In this document: positions 8,984 to 17,679 of the stretch, piece by piece | Layout of the letters: every line of letters begins with the position of its first letter | Numbering within the stretch: position 1 is the stretch's first letter | NCBI GenBank assembly: GCA_036377675.1 | Contig: DASUXY010000057.1 | Location: forward strand, 1 to 64,000 | Direction of reading: 5' to 3' | From: DASUXY01 sp036377675 | Lineage (GTDB): Bacteria > Bacillota > Bacilli > Bacillales > Amphibacillaceae | DNA length: 64,000 bases | Made by a program: the position numbers and the translations under genes | Notes under the pieces: model-generated | The model's database searches: none | What the model was told of the DNA's origin: nothing | Seen by the model: the letters and a program-made list of their open reading frames with translations, nothing else

Positions 8984-10498
8984 ATGTCAAAAGAGCAAGT
9001 GTTGGAAAAACCGGTCGTGTTAGATCGTCGTGTCGAAACTTTTTTGAGTGGTGGACCGAAGAAGCTATTTGTAGGGGGAGAGTTTATCGAATCGGTATCA
9101 GGGAAAACGTTTGACACGATTAATCCAGCGACCGGGCAAAAAATCACTTCTGTTTATGAAGCTGACGAAGAAGATGTTGATGTAGCGGTCCATGCAGCGG
9201 AAAAGGCGTTTCATGGAGAGTGGAGTAAGTTAACCGCGAGTGAACGTGGTCAACTATTATGGAAATTAGCTGATTTAATGGAAGAACATCTAGAACCGCT
9301 TGCACAATTAGAAGCATTAGATAATGGGAAACCGATTAGCCATGCACGAGCAGCTGATTTACCATTGTCAATTGACCACTTCCGTTATTATGCAGGTTGG
9401 GCGACAAAAGTAACTGGAGAAGTCATTGACAATTCGAGTGGAAAAAATATGCTCACCTATACACGCCGAGAACCTGTCGGTGTTGTCGGTCAAATCATTC
9501 CTTGGAATTTTCCTATACTTATGCTCGCTTGGAAAATGGGAGCAGCACTTGCGACAGGTAATGTCATCGTCTTTAAAACAGCTGAACAAACACCGTTATC
9601 CGCCTTATATCTTGCTGAATTAATTCAAGAAGCAGGATTTCCACGAGGCGTCATTAATATTTTAAGTGGATTTGGTGAGACAGCAGGTGCAGCCATCGTC
9701 AAACATCCACGTATTCGAAAAGTCGCTTTTACAGGTTCCACTGAAGTTGGAAAGCTCATTCAAAAGCAAGCGACCGGTAATTTAAAGCGTCTTTCTCTTG
9801 AGCTCGGTGGAAAGTCACCAAATATCATTTTCTCGGATGCTGATTTATCAAAGGCGATTCCTGGATCGATGATGGGGATTTTCTTTAACCAAGGTCAAGC
9901 ATGTTCAGCAGGTTCCCGTCTCTATGTTCATAAGAAGGTCTATGATGAAGTATTAGCGGAAATGACGAGCCGCGCTTCAAAAATGAGACTCGGTGCAGGT
10001 CTCGATGAACGAACAAACTTGGGACCACTCGTCTCTGAAGAGCAATTTAAACGGGTGTCGAATTATTTAGAAGAAGGGCATGAAGCAGGTGCGGAATCAT
10101 TGATTGGTGGGCAACCGTTGGATCGGTCTGGTTATTTCATTCCACCGACGATTTTTTCAGATGTTGATCACAGCATGTCGATTGTTCAAGAGGAAATCTT
10201 CGGGCCTGTTTTGTCGGCGATGCCGTTTGATGATGAAGATGATTTAACGGAAATCATCCGCCAAGCGAATGATACTGAATATGGTCTTGCAGCGGGTATT
10301 TGGACGACAGATGTGCGCAAAGCTCATAACGTAGCCCACGCCTTAGAGGCAGGAACCGTATGGGTAAATGATTATAACGCCCTAGATGCAGCTGTTCCTT
10401 TTGGAGGATATAAACAGTCCGGTTACGGCCGTGAAATGGGCTCCTATGCCCTCGATTTATATACACAAGTAAAATCAGTCTGGGTAAATCTTGACTAA
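8984..10498 (+). CDS. NAD(P)-dependent aldehyde dehydrogenase, DhaS-like
   Basis: A 504-residue aldehyde dehydrogenase of the DhaS/phenylacetaldehyde dehydrogenase type. Visible are the cofactor region IIPWNFPILMLAWK (near residue 167), FTGSTEVGK (near 247), the general-base glutamate in LELGGKSPN (near 270) and the nucleophilic cysteine in NQGQACSAGSR (near 304). The sigma-54 promoter and upstream operator make it a target of the adjacent AcoR-like activator. Its probable job is oxidation of the aldehyde produced by the divergently placed aminotransferase to a carboxylic acid. Three ATGs lie after GGAGG; the one at 8984 has the best spacing. Confidence 0.9.
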   Translation: MSKEQVLEKPVVLDRRVETFLSGGPKKLFVGGEFIESVSGKTFDTINPATGQKITSVYEADEEDVDVAVHAAEKAFHGEWSKLTASERGQLLWKLADLMEEHLEPLAQLEALDNGKPISHARAADLPLSIDHFRYYAGWATKVTGEVIDNSSGKNMLTYTRREPVGVVGQIIPWNFPILMLAWKMGAALATGNVIVFKTAEQTPLSALYLAELIQEAGFPRGVINILSGFGETAGAAIVKHPRIRKVAFTGSTEVGKLIQKQATGNLKRLSLELGGKSPNIIFSDADLSKAIPGSMMGIFFNQGQACSAGSRLYVHKKVYDEVLAEMTSRASKMRLGAGLDERTNLGPLVSEEQFKRVSNYLEEGHEAGAESLIGGQPLDRSGYFIPPTIFSDVDHSMSIVQEEIFGPVLSAMPFDDEDDLTEIIRQANDTEYGLAAGIWTTDVRKAHNVAHALEAGTVWVNDYNALDAAVPFGGYKQSGYGREMGSYALDLYTQVKSVWVNLD

Positions 10499-10579
10499 TT
10501 TGTCTTTACACATAAATCAGATGTTTTGGAGAAAAGTAGAGGAACGATTGCTTTTAATGTATACGTTTATGATGAGAGA

Positions 10580-10613
10580 GTCCCGAGAAATCGATGATTT
10601 TTCGGGGCTTTTT
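10580..10613 (+). terminator. terminator after the aldehyde dehydrogenase gene
   Basis: GTCCCGAGAAA pairs with TTTTTCGGGGC, followed by a run of T. Confidence 0.85.
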
Positions 10614-10689
10614 AACTATTTGCTGTCTATTTTAAAAATATGCTATGCTAGACGTATATTTGTACACATACGTTCGTAGGAAAGAAGTT

Positions 10690-11406
10690 ATGAGTTACGG
10701 AGGGGTTACTATCAAAAATTCAGACCGTTTTTTGACATCATTTACACGGATTGAAAAAGAACTGAAAGATAGGATTCGTAATAAAAGAGATCTCGGCTTT
10801 TCAAGATGCGTTAAAATATTAAGTAAATCGGATGCCGTTTTAAAGCGCTATCGAGATGATTTATTGGAATTTGCCGAGCTGCGTAATGCTATTGTACATA
10901 ATCGAATTGACGCTGACTATACGATTGCTGAGCCTCATTTGTCAGTTGTAGAAAAAATTGAAACTATTGAATTGGAAATTATGCAACCGAAACGAGTGTA
11001 TCCGAGATTTTCGAAAAAAGTTATTACGTTTCAAGAAACTGATTCACTCGCTAACGTACTACAAATTATAGATGAGAAAGAGATATCAAGATTTCCTATT
11101 TATAAGGATGGTAAATTTAAAGGGTTAATAACAGAAAGAGGAATTACCCAGTGGCTTGCAAAAAACATGAGGAAAAATTTTCCAGATGGGATTGAAACGA
11201 GTTTACGGGATGTCCTTGCTTGCCAAAAAAATAATACGTGTCGATTTATTGATAAATATACGACGGTGTATGAAGCACTAGAAATATTTAAGAATGAAAT
11301 TGAAAAAGGAAGTCGGATCTACATGTTGCTCATTACAGAAAATGGTAACGAAGGCGAACAGTTGCTAGGAATTATTACTCCCCGAGATATCATTGACCTC
11401 GTGTAA
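10690..11406 (+). CDS. HEPN-like domain fused to a CBS domain pair
   Basis: A 238-residue protein. The N-terminal 95 residues are helical and contain LRNAIVHNR (near residue 65), an R-x4-H motif of the kind that marks HEPN domains. Residues 110-238 form two CBS motifs (TERGITQWLA and TPRDIIDLV at their ends), which in other proteins bind adenine nucleotides. Inference: an adenylate-sensing protein with a possible RNase-type domain; the molecular role is unknown. AGGAAAG precedes the ATG at 10690. It stands alone between terminators, with no antitoxin-like partner beside it. Confidence 0.6.
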   Translation: MSYGGVTIKNSDRFLTSFTRIEKELKDRIRNKRDLGFSRCVKILSKSDAVLKRYRDDLLEFAELRNAIVHNRIDADYTIAEPHLSVVEKIETIELEIMQPKRVYPRFSKKVITFQETDSLANVLQIIDEKEISRFPIYKDGKFKGLITERGITQWLAKNMRKNFPDGIETSLRDVLACQKNNTCRFIDKYTTVYEALEIFKNEIEKGSRIYMLLITENGNEGEQLLGIITPRDIIDLV

Positions 11407-11502
11407 GAAATGTTTCTTAAAATGTAGTTCATTTGCAGGAAAGATTATCGGTTCCTACTATCTTTCGTGATAAAATGGACCTGTGAAGGTAGGGATGATG
11501 AT

Positions 11503-11802
11503 ATGACTGTACAAGTATGTATGAATGAGACACTAGTCGAGGCTTTTAAATATACAGAGGATACCGTTGTTGACCGCAAACTTGATAAGAAATTACATAC
11601 CGTGTCATTTTATTTTCATGTGCCATCCGAAGCATATCATGATGTAACGACGTTGTTGTACGAAAATAATTTCACGATAAAAGTGCCTGAAAGAAATGTA
11701 TCTTTTCAGGCAACGATTGCTACTTATTCGACGTCAATTACAAATTTATATAATGAAAATGAAGTCGGTACATTTTATTTACAACTGATTGAAAAACCAT
11801 AA
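11503..11802 (+). CDS. DUF3219 family protein (YkvR-like)
   Basis: A 99-residue soluble, beta-rich protein resembling the Bacillaceae DUF3219 family (B. subtilis YkvR). No catalytic motif is visible and the function is unknown. The ATG at 11503 is chosen over 11467 because it follows GGTAGGGATG and gives the family's usual length. Confidence 0.7.
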   Translation: MTVQVCMNETLVEAFKYTEDTVVDRKLDKKLHTVSFYFHVPSEAYHDVTTLLYENNFTIKVPERNVSFQATIATYSTSITNLYNENEVGTFYLQLIEKP

Positions 11803-11806
11803 ATAT

Positions 11807-11848
11807 ATAGGCGAGCTATTTTTTACTGAATGGACTCGTCTATTTTTT
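11807..11848 (+). terminator. terminator after the DUF3219 gene
   Basis: ATAGGCGAG pairs with CTCGTCTAT across a 20-base loop, then seven T. Confidence 0.65.
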
Positions 11849-11996
11849 TGTCCACATATCGTGGCAACTCACTCATTTCTAGCAATCTTTCAAATAACTC
11901 ATACTTTTAAATATCGTATTTTACTAGGCTCCCATATGGATGCTCTTCCATCTTACAAAAGTTTTCATCCCTTGCAAAAAATGCCGGATGCGTTGA

Positions 11997-12548
11997 TTAG
12001 GCGTATAACAGACGAGCCGATTGCAGTCGATTTCGAACGGCGATGCCAAGCCATGCTGCAAGAACCGCTTTAATAATTCCGCCGACGATAAATGGGGCAA
12101 ACCCACCTAATAATGCTGCTGACCATGTAAGGTTGGCGATGAATTTTAGCCAAATCGTACCAATCGTTAATGTAACGAACATGCCAATGATGTTAGCTAT
12201 CATTGCATTTGCCACTGTAAAACCTCTTTTTTCAAGGTAATAGCCAATTATAAATGCTGTCGGAATAAAACCGAATATAAATCCTCCTGTCGGTCCGATG
12301 ATAATCCCTAAACCCCCAGTAAATTGTGAGAAAACAGGTATACCAATTGCGCCGATTATTAAATAAAGTGTAGCGGCTAACGTTCCTAATTTTGCTCCTA
12401 ATATCGTTGCTACAAGTCCGATGGCAAGAGTTTGTCCGGTAATGGGAACAAGTGGTAAAGGGATCGTTACTTGGGCAAGTATACCAATGATGGCTGTAAA
12501 AAAGGCTGTTGCAATCATCATGCGTAATTTCGAGCTTGAATGTGTCAT
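11997..12548 (-). CDS. bioY: biotin transporter BioY
   Basis: The substrate-binding S component of an energy-coupling-factor transporter for biotin: 183 residues, about six hydrophobic segments, with family blocks near PITGQTLAIGL and GPTGGFIFGFIPTAFIIGY. Start choice: GAGGAG lies nine bases before the ATG at 12548 but abuts the ATG at 12557. A BirA-type operator just upstream supports biotin control. No ECF ATPase or T component is next to it, so it either uses shared modules elsewhere or works alone. Confidence 0.92.
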   Translation of the reverse strand: MTHSSSKLRMMIATAFFTAIIGILAQVTIPLPLVPITGQTLAIGLVATILGAKLGTLAATLYLIIGAIGIPVFSQFTGGLGIIIGPTGGFIFGFIPTAFIIGYYLEKRGFTVANAMIANIIGMFVTLTIGTIWLKFIANLTWSAALLGGFAPFIVGGIIKAVLAAWLGIAVRNRLQSARLLYA

Positions 12549-12897
12549 GAAGGTCATCTCCTCTAGTATGTAAACTATCTTATGTAGTGGTTAACATACA
12601 CTCTATTGAAAAATGAGGAACTTGTCAATAACTTTTATAAAAAATTACAATGATCGAGTGAAGTGTGAAAAAAGGGGAATTGAAACGTATGTTGTCGTTC
12701 ATTGAATCATCTGACATGTAGTAACGAATCATTGAACCGTTATGTGTAACGACAGTGATGGCATTCTATTACCTGGGAAATAAAGTATATTGATAAATCT
12801 ATAGTTTTGTTATAATGAGATAACTTGTAGCTTACAATTGAAAGTTGCTTATTTTTGTAGATTGGCCAGTAACGTTGAAATAGAAAGGGGAAAAGGT
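12549..12897. other. divergent intergenic region bioY / lrgA-like
   Basis: About 350 bp. It holds the BirA operator on the bioY side and a promoter-like pair on the lrgA side (TTGATA at 12790-12795 and TATAAT at 12811-12816, spacing only 15 bp). I see no gene in it. Confidence 0.5.
12569..12596 (-). promoter_or_regulatory. BirA (biotin repressor) operator
   Basis: On the minus strand TGTTAAC, 14 bases, GTTTACA: the Gram-positive BirA operator pattern (TTGTTAAC-N14/15-GTTAACAA) with one changed base in the second half-site. It lies 20 bp before the bioY start, so it probably overlaps the promoter or early transcript. Confidence 0.75.
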
Positions 12898-13266
12898 ATG
12901 GATATCATTCGCATAATTGTCCATATTTTTATACTGTACATGTTTTATTGGATTGGCACATCGATTCAAACGACTTTTCAATTATTTATACCGGGCAGTG
13001 TGATTGGGATGTTACTATTTTTTTCACTATTACTTTCGAAGGTGTTTCATCCGAAATGGATTGAACTAGGGGCATCGCTTCTCATTCGACATCTTCCGCT
13101 GCTTTTTTTACCTGCTACGGTTGGGGCGATTGCATACGTACATTTATTTTCAGGACGGGGAATGCTGCTTATTTTAATCGTCCTTTTCAGTACATTTTTA
13201 GTCATGTATACGAGTGGTATCGTCAGTCAGCAAATGGTAAGTCAGAGGGAAAAAAAGTATGAATGA
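12898..13266 (+). CDS. CidA/LrgA family holin-like protein
   Basis: A 122-residue membrane protein with four hydrophobic segments. It has the CidA/LrgA family block FIPGSVIGMLLFFSLLLS and the HLPLLFLPATVGAI block. Family members are holin-like and influence murein hydrolase activity, cell death or pyruvate uptake in staphylococci and bacilli. The ATG at 12898 follows AAAGGGG; the reading frame upstream of it does not look like family sequence. It overlaps the following LrgB-like gene by eight bases, which indicates translational coupling. The CidA and LrgA subtypes cannot be told apart here. Confidence 0.85.
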   Translation: MDIIRIIVHIFILYMFYWIGTSIQTTFQLFIPGSVIGMLLFFSLLLSKVFHPKWIELGASLLIRHLPLLFLPATVGAIAYVHLFSGRGMLLILIVLFSTFLVMYTSGIVSQQMVSQREKKYE

Positions 13267-13948
13267 TTTGTTCATCGGTGCTCTTTCAATTGGAGGTACA
13301 ATTGTTATTTACATAGGTGCAAAAGCATTTCATCGTGTCTTTCAACATCCATTCACTTTACCCGTTTTAACGGCAACGACGATCATTATTTCTTTGTTGT
13401 TCATTTTTAATATTCCGTACGAGACGTATTATGTTGGTGCTCAGTGGATCGATCGTTTACTCGGACCTGCTGTTGTTGCTTTAGCCTACCCGCTTTATAA
13501 GCAGTGGGATACGCTAAAAAAATATATGGCATCGATTACCGTTGGCGTCGTTGTCGGCGCATTTATCGGGATTTGTAGTGGTGTTCTGTTAGCTAAGTGG
13601 GCAAACTTTGAGGATTTTATTATTTTTTCTATAACGCCTAAATCCGTAACGACCCCCATTGCGATGGCTATTGCTGATGAAATCGGGGGCGTCCCATCAT
13701 TAGCGGCAGTATTTGTCATGATTGCCGGAATCGGCGGGGGAGTGATGGGACAAGCGGTTTTAAAATGGTGTCACGTTCATCACTTCTTAGGAAAAGGCGT
13801 CGGTATGGGATGTGCGTCTCATGCGATTGGCACGTCTGTAGCGATGGCAAATGATGAGTTAGAAGGAGCCATTAGTACGGTTGCCATGAGCTTAAGTGCG
13901 ATTGTTGTGTCCATCATCACACAACCACTTATTTGGTTGTTGTTATAA
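13259..13948 (+). CDS. CidB/LrgB family membrane protein
   Basis: A 229-residue integral membrane protein of the LrgB/CidB family, with blocks LGPAVVALAYPLYKQW (near residue 67), SVTTPIAMAIADEIGG (near 128) and GMGCASHAIGTSVAM (near 184). It is the partner of the overlapping LrgA/CidA-like gene. The pair is thought to regulate autolysis or to move small carboxylates. No dedicated LytSR or LysR regulator is adjacent. Confidence 0.88.
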   Translation: MNDLFIGALSIGGTIVIYIGAKAFHRVFQHPFTLPVLTATTIIISLLFIFNIPYETYYVGAQWIDRLLGPAVVALAYPLYKQWDTLKKYMASITVGVVVGAFIGICSGVLLAKWANFEDFIIFSITPKSVTTPIAMAIADEIGGVPSLAAVFVMIAGIGGGVMGQAVLKWCHVHHFLGKGVGMGCASHAIGTSVAMANDELEGAISTVAMSLSAIVVSIITQPLIWLLL

Positions 13949-13979
13949 CGATTGAAGTGTTCCATCAGACGAGATGAAA

Positions 13980-14023
13980 TGCAATGATTGCTCGCTTACA
14001 ATAAGAAGTGAGCAATCATTGCA
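13980..14023. repeat. inverted repeat at converging gene ends
   Basis: TGCAATGATTGCTC faces GAGCAATCATTGCA with perfect 14-bp arms and a 16-base loop. It overlaps the last codons of the minus-strand membrane gene. It has no T-tract on either side, but its position suggests a two-way transcription stop. Confidence 0.55.
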
Positions 14024-14472
14024 AAAAACATAAATAGACCTCCGTATAAATGTGCCATTCGCTTCGGAACGGATGGCCAATAAAGCCTCAACCAACCTGT
14101 AATGACCATCGTTGTTAAGAGTATTATCGCCAACAATCCGCTGACCATTTTGAAGTGATCCCATTGCCAACCATATAATTGGACGACGAGTCCAGCATGA
14201 ATGAAAATAACGATGAATGCTGTCGTTCCGGTCCAACGGTGGAAGGGAATGACTTTTTTAGATAAATTGGCATATTTAATTTTTGTTTGCCGATCTCGGT
14301 GAGAGCGAATGGTAGAAAAAACAGCGTGTCTCGTCCAGTTAAACAGGATGAATAGCAAACCGATAAAGCCAATGATGATATGTACAGGTAGATTTGGAAA
14401 CGAGTGATGGTTTATAAGATTCCACATAGCTAGGATGAGTAACAGTGCATTAAAATAAAACCATTTATTCAT
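13996..14472 (-). CDS. small membrane protein, cytochrome b561/ferric-reductase-like
   Basis: A 158-residue protein with four predicted membrane helices. Histidines lie in or beside the helices (FHRWTGTTAFIVIFIHAGL near residues 77-95, and AHLYGGLFMFFAMIAHFLL at the end). Such spacing resembles the haem-binding four-helix domains of b561 or ferric-reductase-like proteins, but this is inference. Family and function are not firmly recognised. It is monocistronic on the minus strand. Confidence 0.55.
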   Translation of the reverse strand: MNKWFYFNALLLILAMWNLINHHSFPNLPVHIIIGFIGLLFILFNWTRHAVFSTIRSHRDRQTKIKYANLSKKVIPFHRWTGTTAFIVIFIHAGLVVQLYGWQWDHFKMVSGLLAIILLTTMVITGWLRLYWPSVPKRMAHLYGGLFMFFAMIAHFLL

Positions 14473-14633
14473 AAAATCCCTCGCAACTCATTGGATTGTA
14501 GATACATATTCCATAGAAAAAGTCTCATTATTACCCGAAAAAATTCAATGATTTGTTGTAACTATTATATCATACTATGATCGTTAGATTGTAAGCTCAT
14601 CCTGCGGAAAATAGCAGCTAATGAAAGTAAGAA

Positions 14634-16082
14634 TTAAGAGTAATTAGACTGGTCAACAATTTGATTTGGATAAATGATCCGATCCAATCGCTCAATGGCC
14701 TCATTCATTTGATCTTTTTGAATGTTAGCAAATCCAATTACGAGGGATATTTTATATTTTTCTCGTTCGCTGTTCGGTTGAAGCGTAAAGCGTTTCATAG
14801 AATACACTTCTAATCGTTCTTGTTCAGCTCGTTTCTCAATCGCTTCATACGTTTGGTCGGTATAGAAGTGAGCAAGAAAATGTAGTCCAGCGGGGATGTC
14901 ATCGATATCTATGCGCTGTTTAAATCGAGATTTTAACTTTTTGATTAACTGTTTTCTTTTCATTTCATAATGATTGGTCATTCTTCTAATGTGTTTTGCA
15001 TATTCTCCCGTTTGTATAAAGTAATGCAATGTGAATAAGCTTAAAGAATTGTTTCCTTGAATAACATCCATGTAACGCTTTCGATATTCTCTTAATAAAT
15101 GCGGTGGCAAAACCATGTAACTGATCCGAAAGCTCGGTAGCAATGTTTTTGAAAATGTCCCTGTATAAATAACGCGTTGATTTCGATTCAAGCTATGTAA
15201 AGATGGGATGTTGTCTGTTTCGTATTTGAATTCACTATCATAATCATCTTCTACGATATAACGATGTTTTGATTGTGCTGCCCAATTTAATAATTCAATC
15301 CGTCTCGTAATCGGCATAATTTTTCCAGTTGGAAATTGATGGGATGGTGTGACAAATACAATATTGGCTTGTGAGGCGATGATGTGTTTCATATGAATCC
15401 CTTTATCATCGAGTCGCACAGGTCGAACAGTAAAACCTATTCTCTTTAGTAATGTATAAAAGCGAGCATATCCGGGATTTTCAATAGCAATAACTGTATC
15501 TTTTTTAAACATATCCATCAGACGGTGAATTAACGTTTGCGTTCCCGCTCCGATCACAATTTGTTCTGGTTCACAAATGACATTTCGTGTGCGCGCAATG
15601 ACTTGCGCAATCGTTTTTCTTACGATGTAAGGACCTTGTGGATGAGTAATTTCGGATAGTTCACATTCGTGGTGTTTCAATGCCAGTTGTTGACACTTCA
15701 TCCACTGTTTAAAAGGAAACATTGAAATATCCGCAGTCATGTGCGAGAGTGATAGCCAATTTTCTTTTTTTAATTCATGTTCTTTTAAATCATCTGGTAA
15801 TGGACTTTTTGTCTCATTTTTCTTTTGAATAAACTGTGTAATATTTTCAACGTAGTATCCACTTCTTTCAATTGCATAAATATATCCTTCTGCAAGTAAT
15901 TGTTCATATGCATTTGTCACCGAATTGACACTTACATGTAATTGTTTTGCGAGTCTTCTTTTGGATGGTAATTGTTCATGTGCCTGTAATTTCCTTTCTA
16001 AAATGTTCTGTTTGATTTCTTCATAGATTTGTTGATAAATATACTTTTTCTTATGATTTCGATCGATATTTAAAAAAATCAT
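14634..16082 (-). CDS. gabR: MocR/GabR-type transcriptional regulator
   Basis: A 482-residue chimera. The N-terminus is a GntR-type winged helix (residues 10-78, with LPSKRRLAKQLHVSVNSVTNAYEQL). The remainder is a fold-type I aminotransferase-like domain with VEDDYDSEF and the cofactor-binding lysine in GTFSKTLLPSFR (near residue 310). Known GabR uses PLP and GABA to activate gabTD and repress itself. It is divergent from gabT across about 110 bp containing TGGTAC/ATACCA elements, exactly the expected context. Confidence 0.9.
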   Translation of the reverse strand: MIFLNIDRNHKKKYIYQQIYEEIKQNILERKLQAHEQLPSKRRLAKQLHVSVNSVTNAYEQLLAEGYIYAIERSGYYVENITQFIQKKNETKSPLPDDLKEHELKKENWLSLSHMTADISMFPFKQWMKCQQLALKHHECELSEITHPQGPYIVRKTIAQVIARTRNVICEPEQIVIGAGTQTLIHRLMDMFKKDTVIAIENPGYARFYTLLKRIGFTVRPVRLDDKGIHMKHIIASQANIVFVTPSHQFPTGKIMPITRRIELLNWAAQSKHRYIVEDDYDSEFKYETDNIPSLHSLNRNQRVIYTGTFSKTLLPSFRISYMVLPPHLLREYRKRYMDVIQGNNSLSLFTLHYFIQTGEYAKHIRRMTNHYEMKRKQLIKKLKSRFKQRIDIDDIPAGLHFLAHFYTDQTYEAIEKRAEQERLEVYSMKRFTLQPNSEREKYKISLVIGFANIQKDQMNEAIERLDRIIYPNQIVDQSNYS

Positions 16083-16101
16083 GTTTTGCCTCCTTCACAA
16101 T

Positions 16102-16145
16102 CTGGTACCTAAAAAAATTACAAACTGGTACTTTTCATTATACCA
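16102..16145. promoter_or_regulatory. probable GabR operator
   Basis: Two direct CTGGTAC repeats begin 23 bp apart (16102 and 16125), and an ATACCA element lies at 16140-16145. B. subtilis GabR binds ATACCA-type repeats between gabR and gabT, so this cluster in the same divergent gap is the likely operator. Confidence 0.65.
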
Positions 16146-16193
16146 AATTATTGTCATACTAATTGATAAATTCAAACTTAGGAGGCTCGTATC

Positions 16194-17495
16194 ATGTCTA
16201 CAACGTACGTTTCAACAAAAGAATTACAACAAAAAAGAAACAAGTATGTTCCAAGAGGGGTAAGCAATGGTAATATAAACATTGCTGACTATGCAACTGG
16301 AGCAACAATTACTGATATAAATCAAAAGGAATGGATTGATTTTGCAGGTGCCATAGGTACATTAAATGTCGGGCACAGTCACCCGAAAGTTACCGAAACA
16401 GTCAAAAAGCAAGTCGATCAATTTTTACATCCTGGCTTTAATGTCATGATGTATGAAGGGTATATTCATCTAGCAGAAAAGCTATGTAAAATTACACCAG
16501 GAAATTTTGATAAACAAGCCGTGCTCCTTAACTCGGGTGCAGAAGCAGTCGAAAATGCGGTGAAAATTGCCCGTCGTTATACAGGTAGACAAGCTGTTGT
16601 CTCCTTCACTCGTGGTTTCCATGGAAGAACGAATATGACGATGAGTATGACGAGTAAAGTAAAACCATATAAGTTTGGCTTCGGTCCGTTTGCACCTGAA
16701 GTTTATCAAGCACCTTATCCATATCCATACCATAAACCGGAAGAAATGGCAGAAGAAGAATATGTTGACCAAGTGATTCAAGACTTCAAAGATTTCTTTG
16801 TATCGGTTGTTGCACCAGAAATGGTCGCTTGTGTTGTGATGGAACCGGTCCAAGGTGAAGGGGGCTTTATTATTCCACCGAAAAAATTTGTCCAAGCTGT
16901 AAGCGATTTCTGTAAGGAACATGGAATTGTTTTTGTTGCGGATGAAATCCAAACAGGATTTGGTCGTACAGGTAAATTATTCGCTATTGAGCATTTTGAT
17001 GTCGTACCTGATTTGCTAACTGTATCCAAATCATTAGCAGCTGGTCTACCGTTAAGTGGTGTCGTCGGCAGAGCTGAAATCCTAGATGCTGCTGCTCCTG
17101 GAGAACTAGGAGGAACGTATGCAGGAAGTCCGGTTGCCTGTGCAGCTGCTATAGCAGTGATCGATATCATCGAAGAAGAACAGCTACTCGAAAAGTCAGA
17201 AAAGATCGGTCGAAAAATTGAAGAAACATTAACTGAATTAGCGACCAAATATGAATATATCGGAGAAATCCGTCGTTTAGGGGCGATGGTCGGTGTTGAA
17301 ATTGTTAAAGATCGAGACAGTAAACGACCGAACAAAGAAAAAACAAATGAAATTGTCTCTTATGCGAATGAAAACGGACTATTATTACTCTCCGCGGGTA
17401 TTAAAGGAAATGTCATCCGCTTCTTAACCCCGTTAGTGATTACCGATGAAGAACTCACAAAAGGACTGCACATCCTAGAAAATGCTTTTAAGTAA
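16194..17495 (+). CDS. gabT: 4-aminobutyrate aminotransferase
   Basis: A 433-residue class III aminotransferase with family blocks LNSGAEAVENAVKIARRYTGR, FHGRTNMTMSMTSKVKPYKFGFGPFAPE (split here by position, near residues 140-165), FVADEIQTGFGRTG with the cofactor aspartate, and SKSLAAGLPLSGVVGR with the Schiff-base lysine. It transfers the amino group of GABA to 2-oxoglutarate, giving succinate semialdehyde. AGGAGG precedes the ATG. GabR upstream and gabD downstream confirm the GABA pathway. About 185 bp separate it from gabD, with no strong terminator seen between them. Confidence 0.93.
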   Translation: MSTTYVSTKELQQKRNKYVPRGVSNGNINIADYATGATITDINQKEWIDFAGAIGTLNVGHSHPKVTETVKKQVDQFLHPGFNVMMYEGYIHLAEKLCKITPGNFDKQAVLLNSGAEAVENAVKIARRYTGRQAVVSFTRGFHGRTNMTMSMTSKVKPYKFGFGPFAPEVYQAPYPYPYHKPEEMAEEEYVDQVIQDFKDFFVSVVAPEMVACVVMEPVQGEGGFIIPPKKFVQAVSDFCKEHGIVFVADEIQTGFGRTGKLFAIEHFDVVPDLLTVSKSLAAGLPLSGVVGRAEILDAAAPGELGGTYAGSPVACAAAIAVIDIIEEEQLLEKSEKIGRKIEETLTELATKYEYIGEIRRLGAMVGVEIVKDRDSKRPNKEKTNEIVSYANENGLLLLSAGIKGNVIRFLTPLVITDEELTKGLHILENAFK

Positions 17496-17679
17496 AGCTC
17501 CCATAAAAAGCCATCTTAGTCGTTTGCAACTTTTTACAGAGGAAGCTTTGTACAAATGATCATCATCAATGAAATGGACGACACGACCATTCATTACAAC
17601 ACGTTAGATATCACGTTTATGAGATGGTAGAATAATGATCATAATCGTTTAATAAATTAAAAAGGGAGTGGAATCACGA

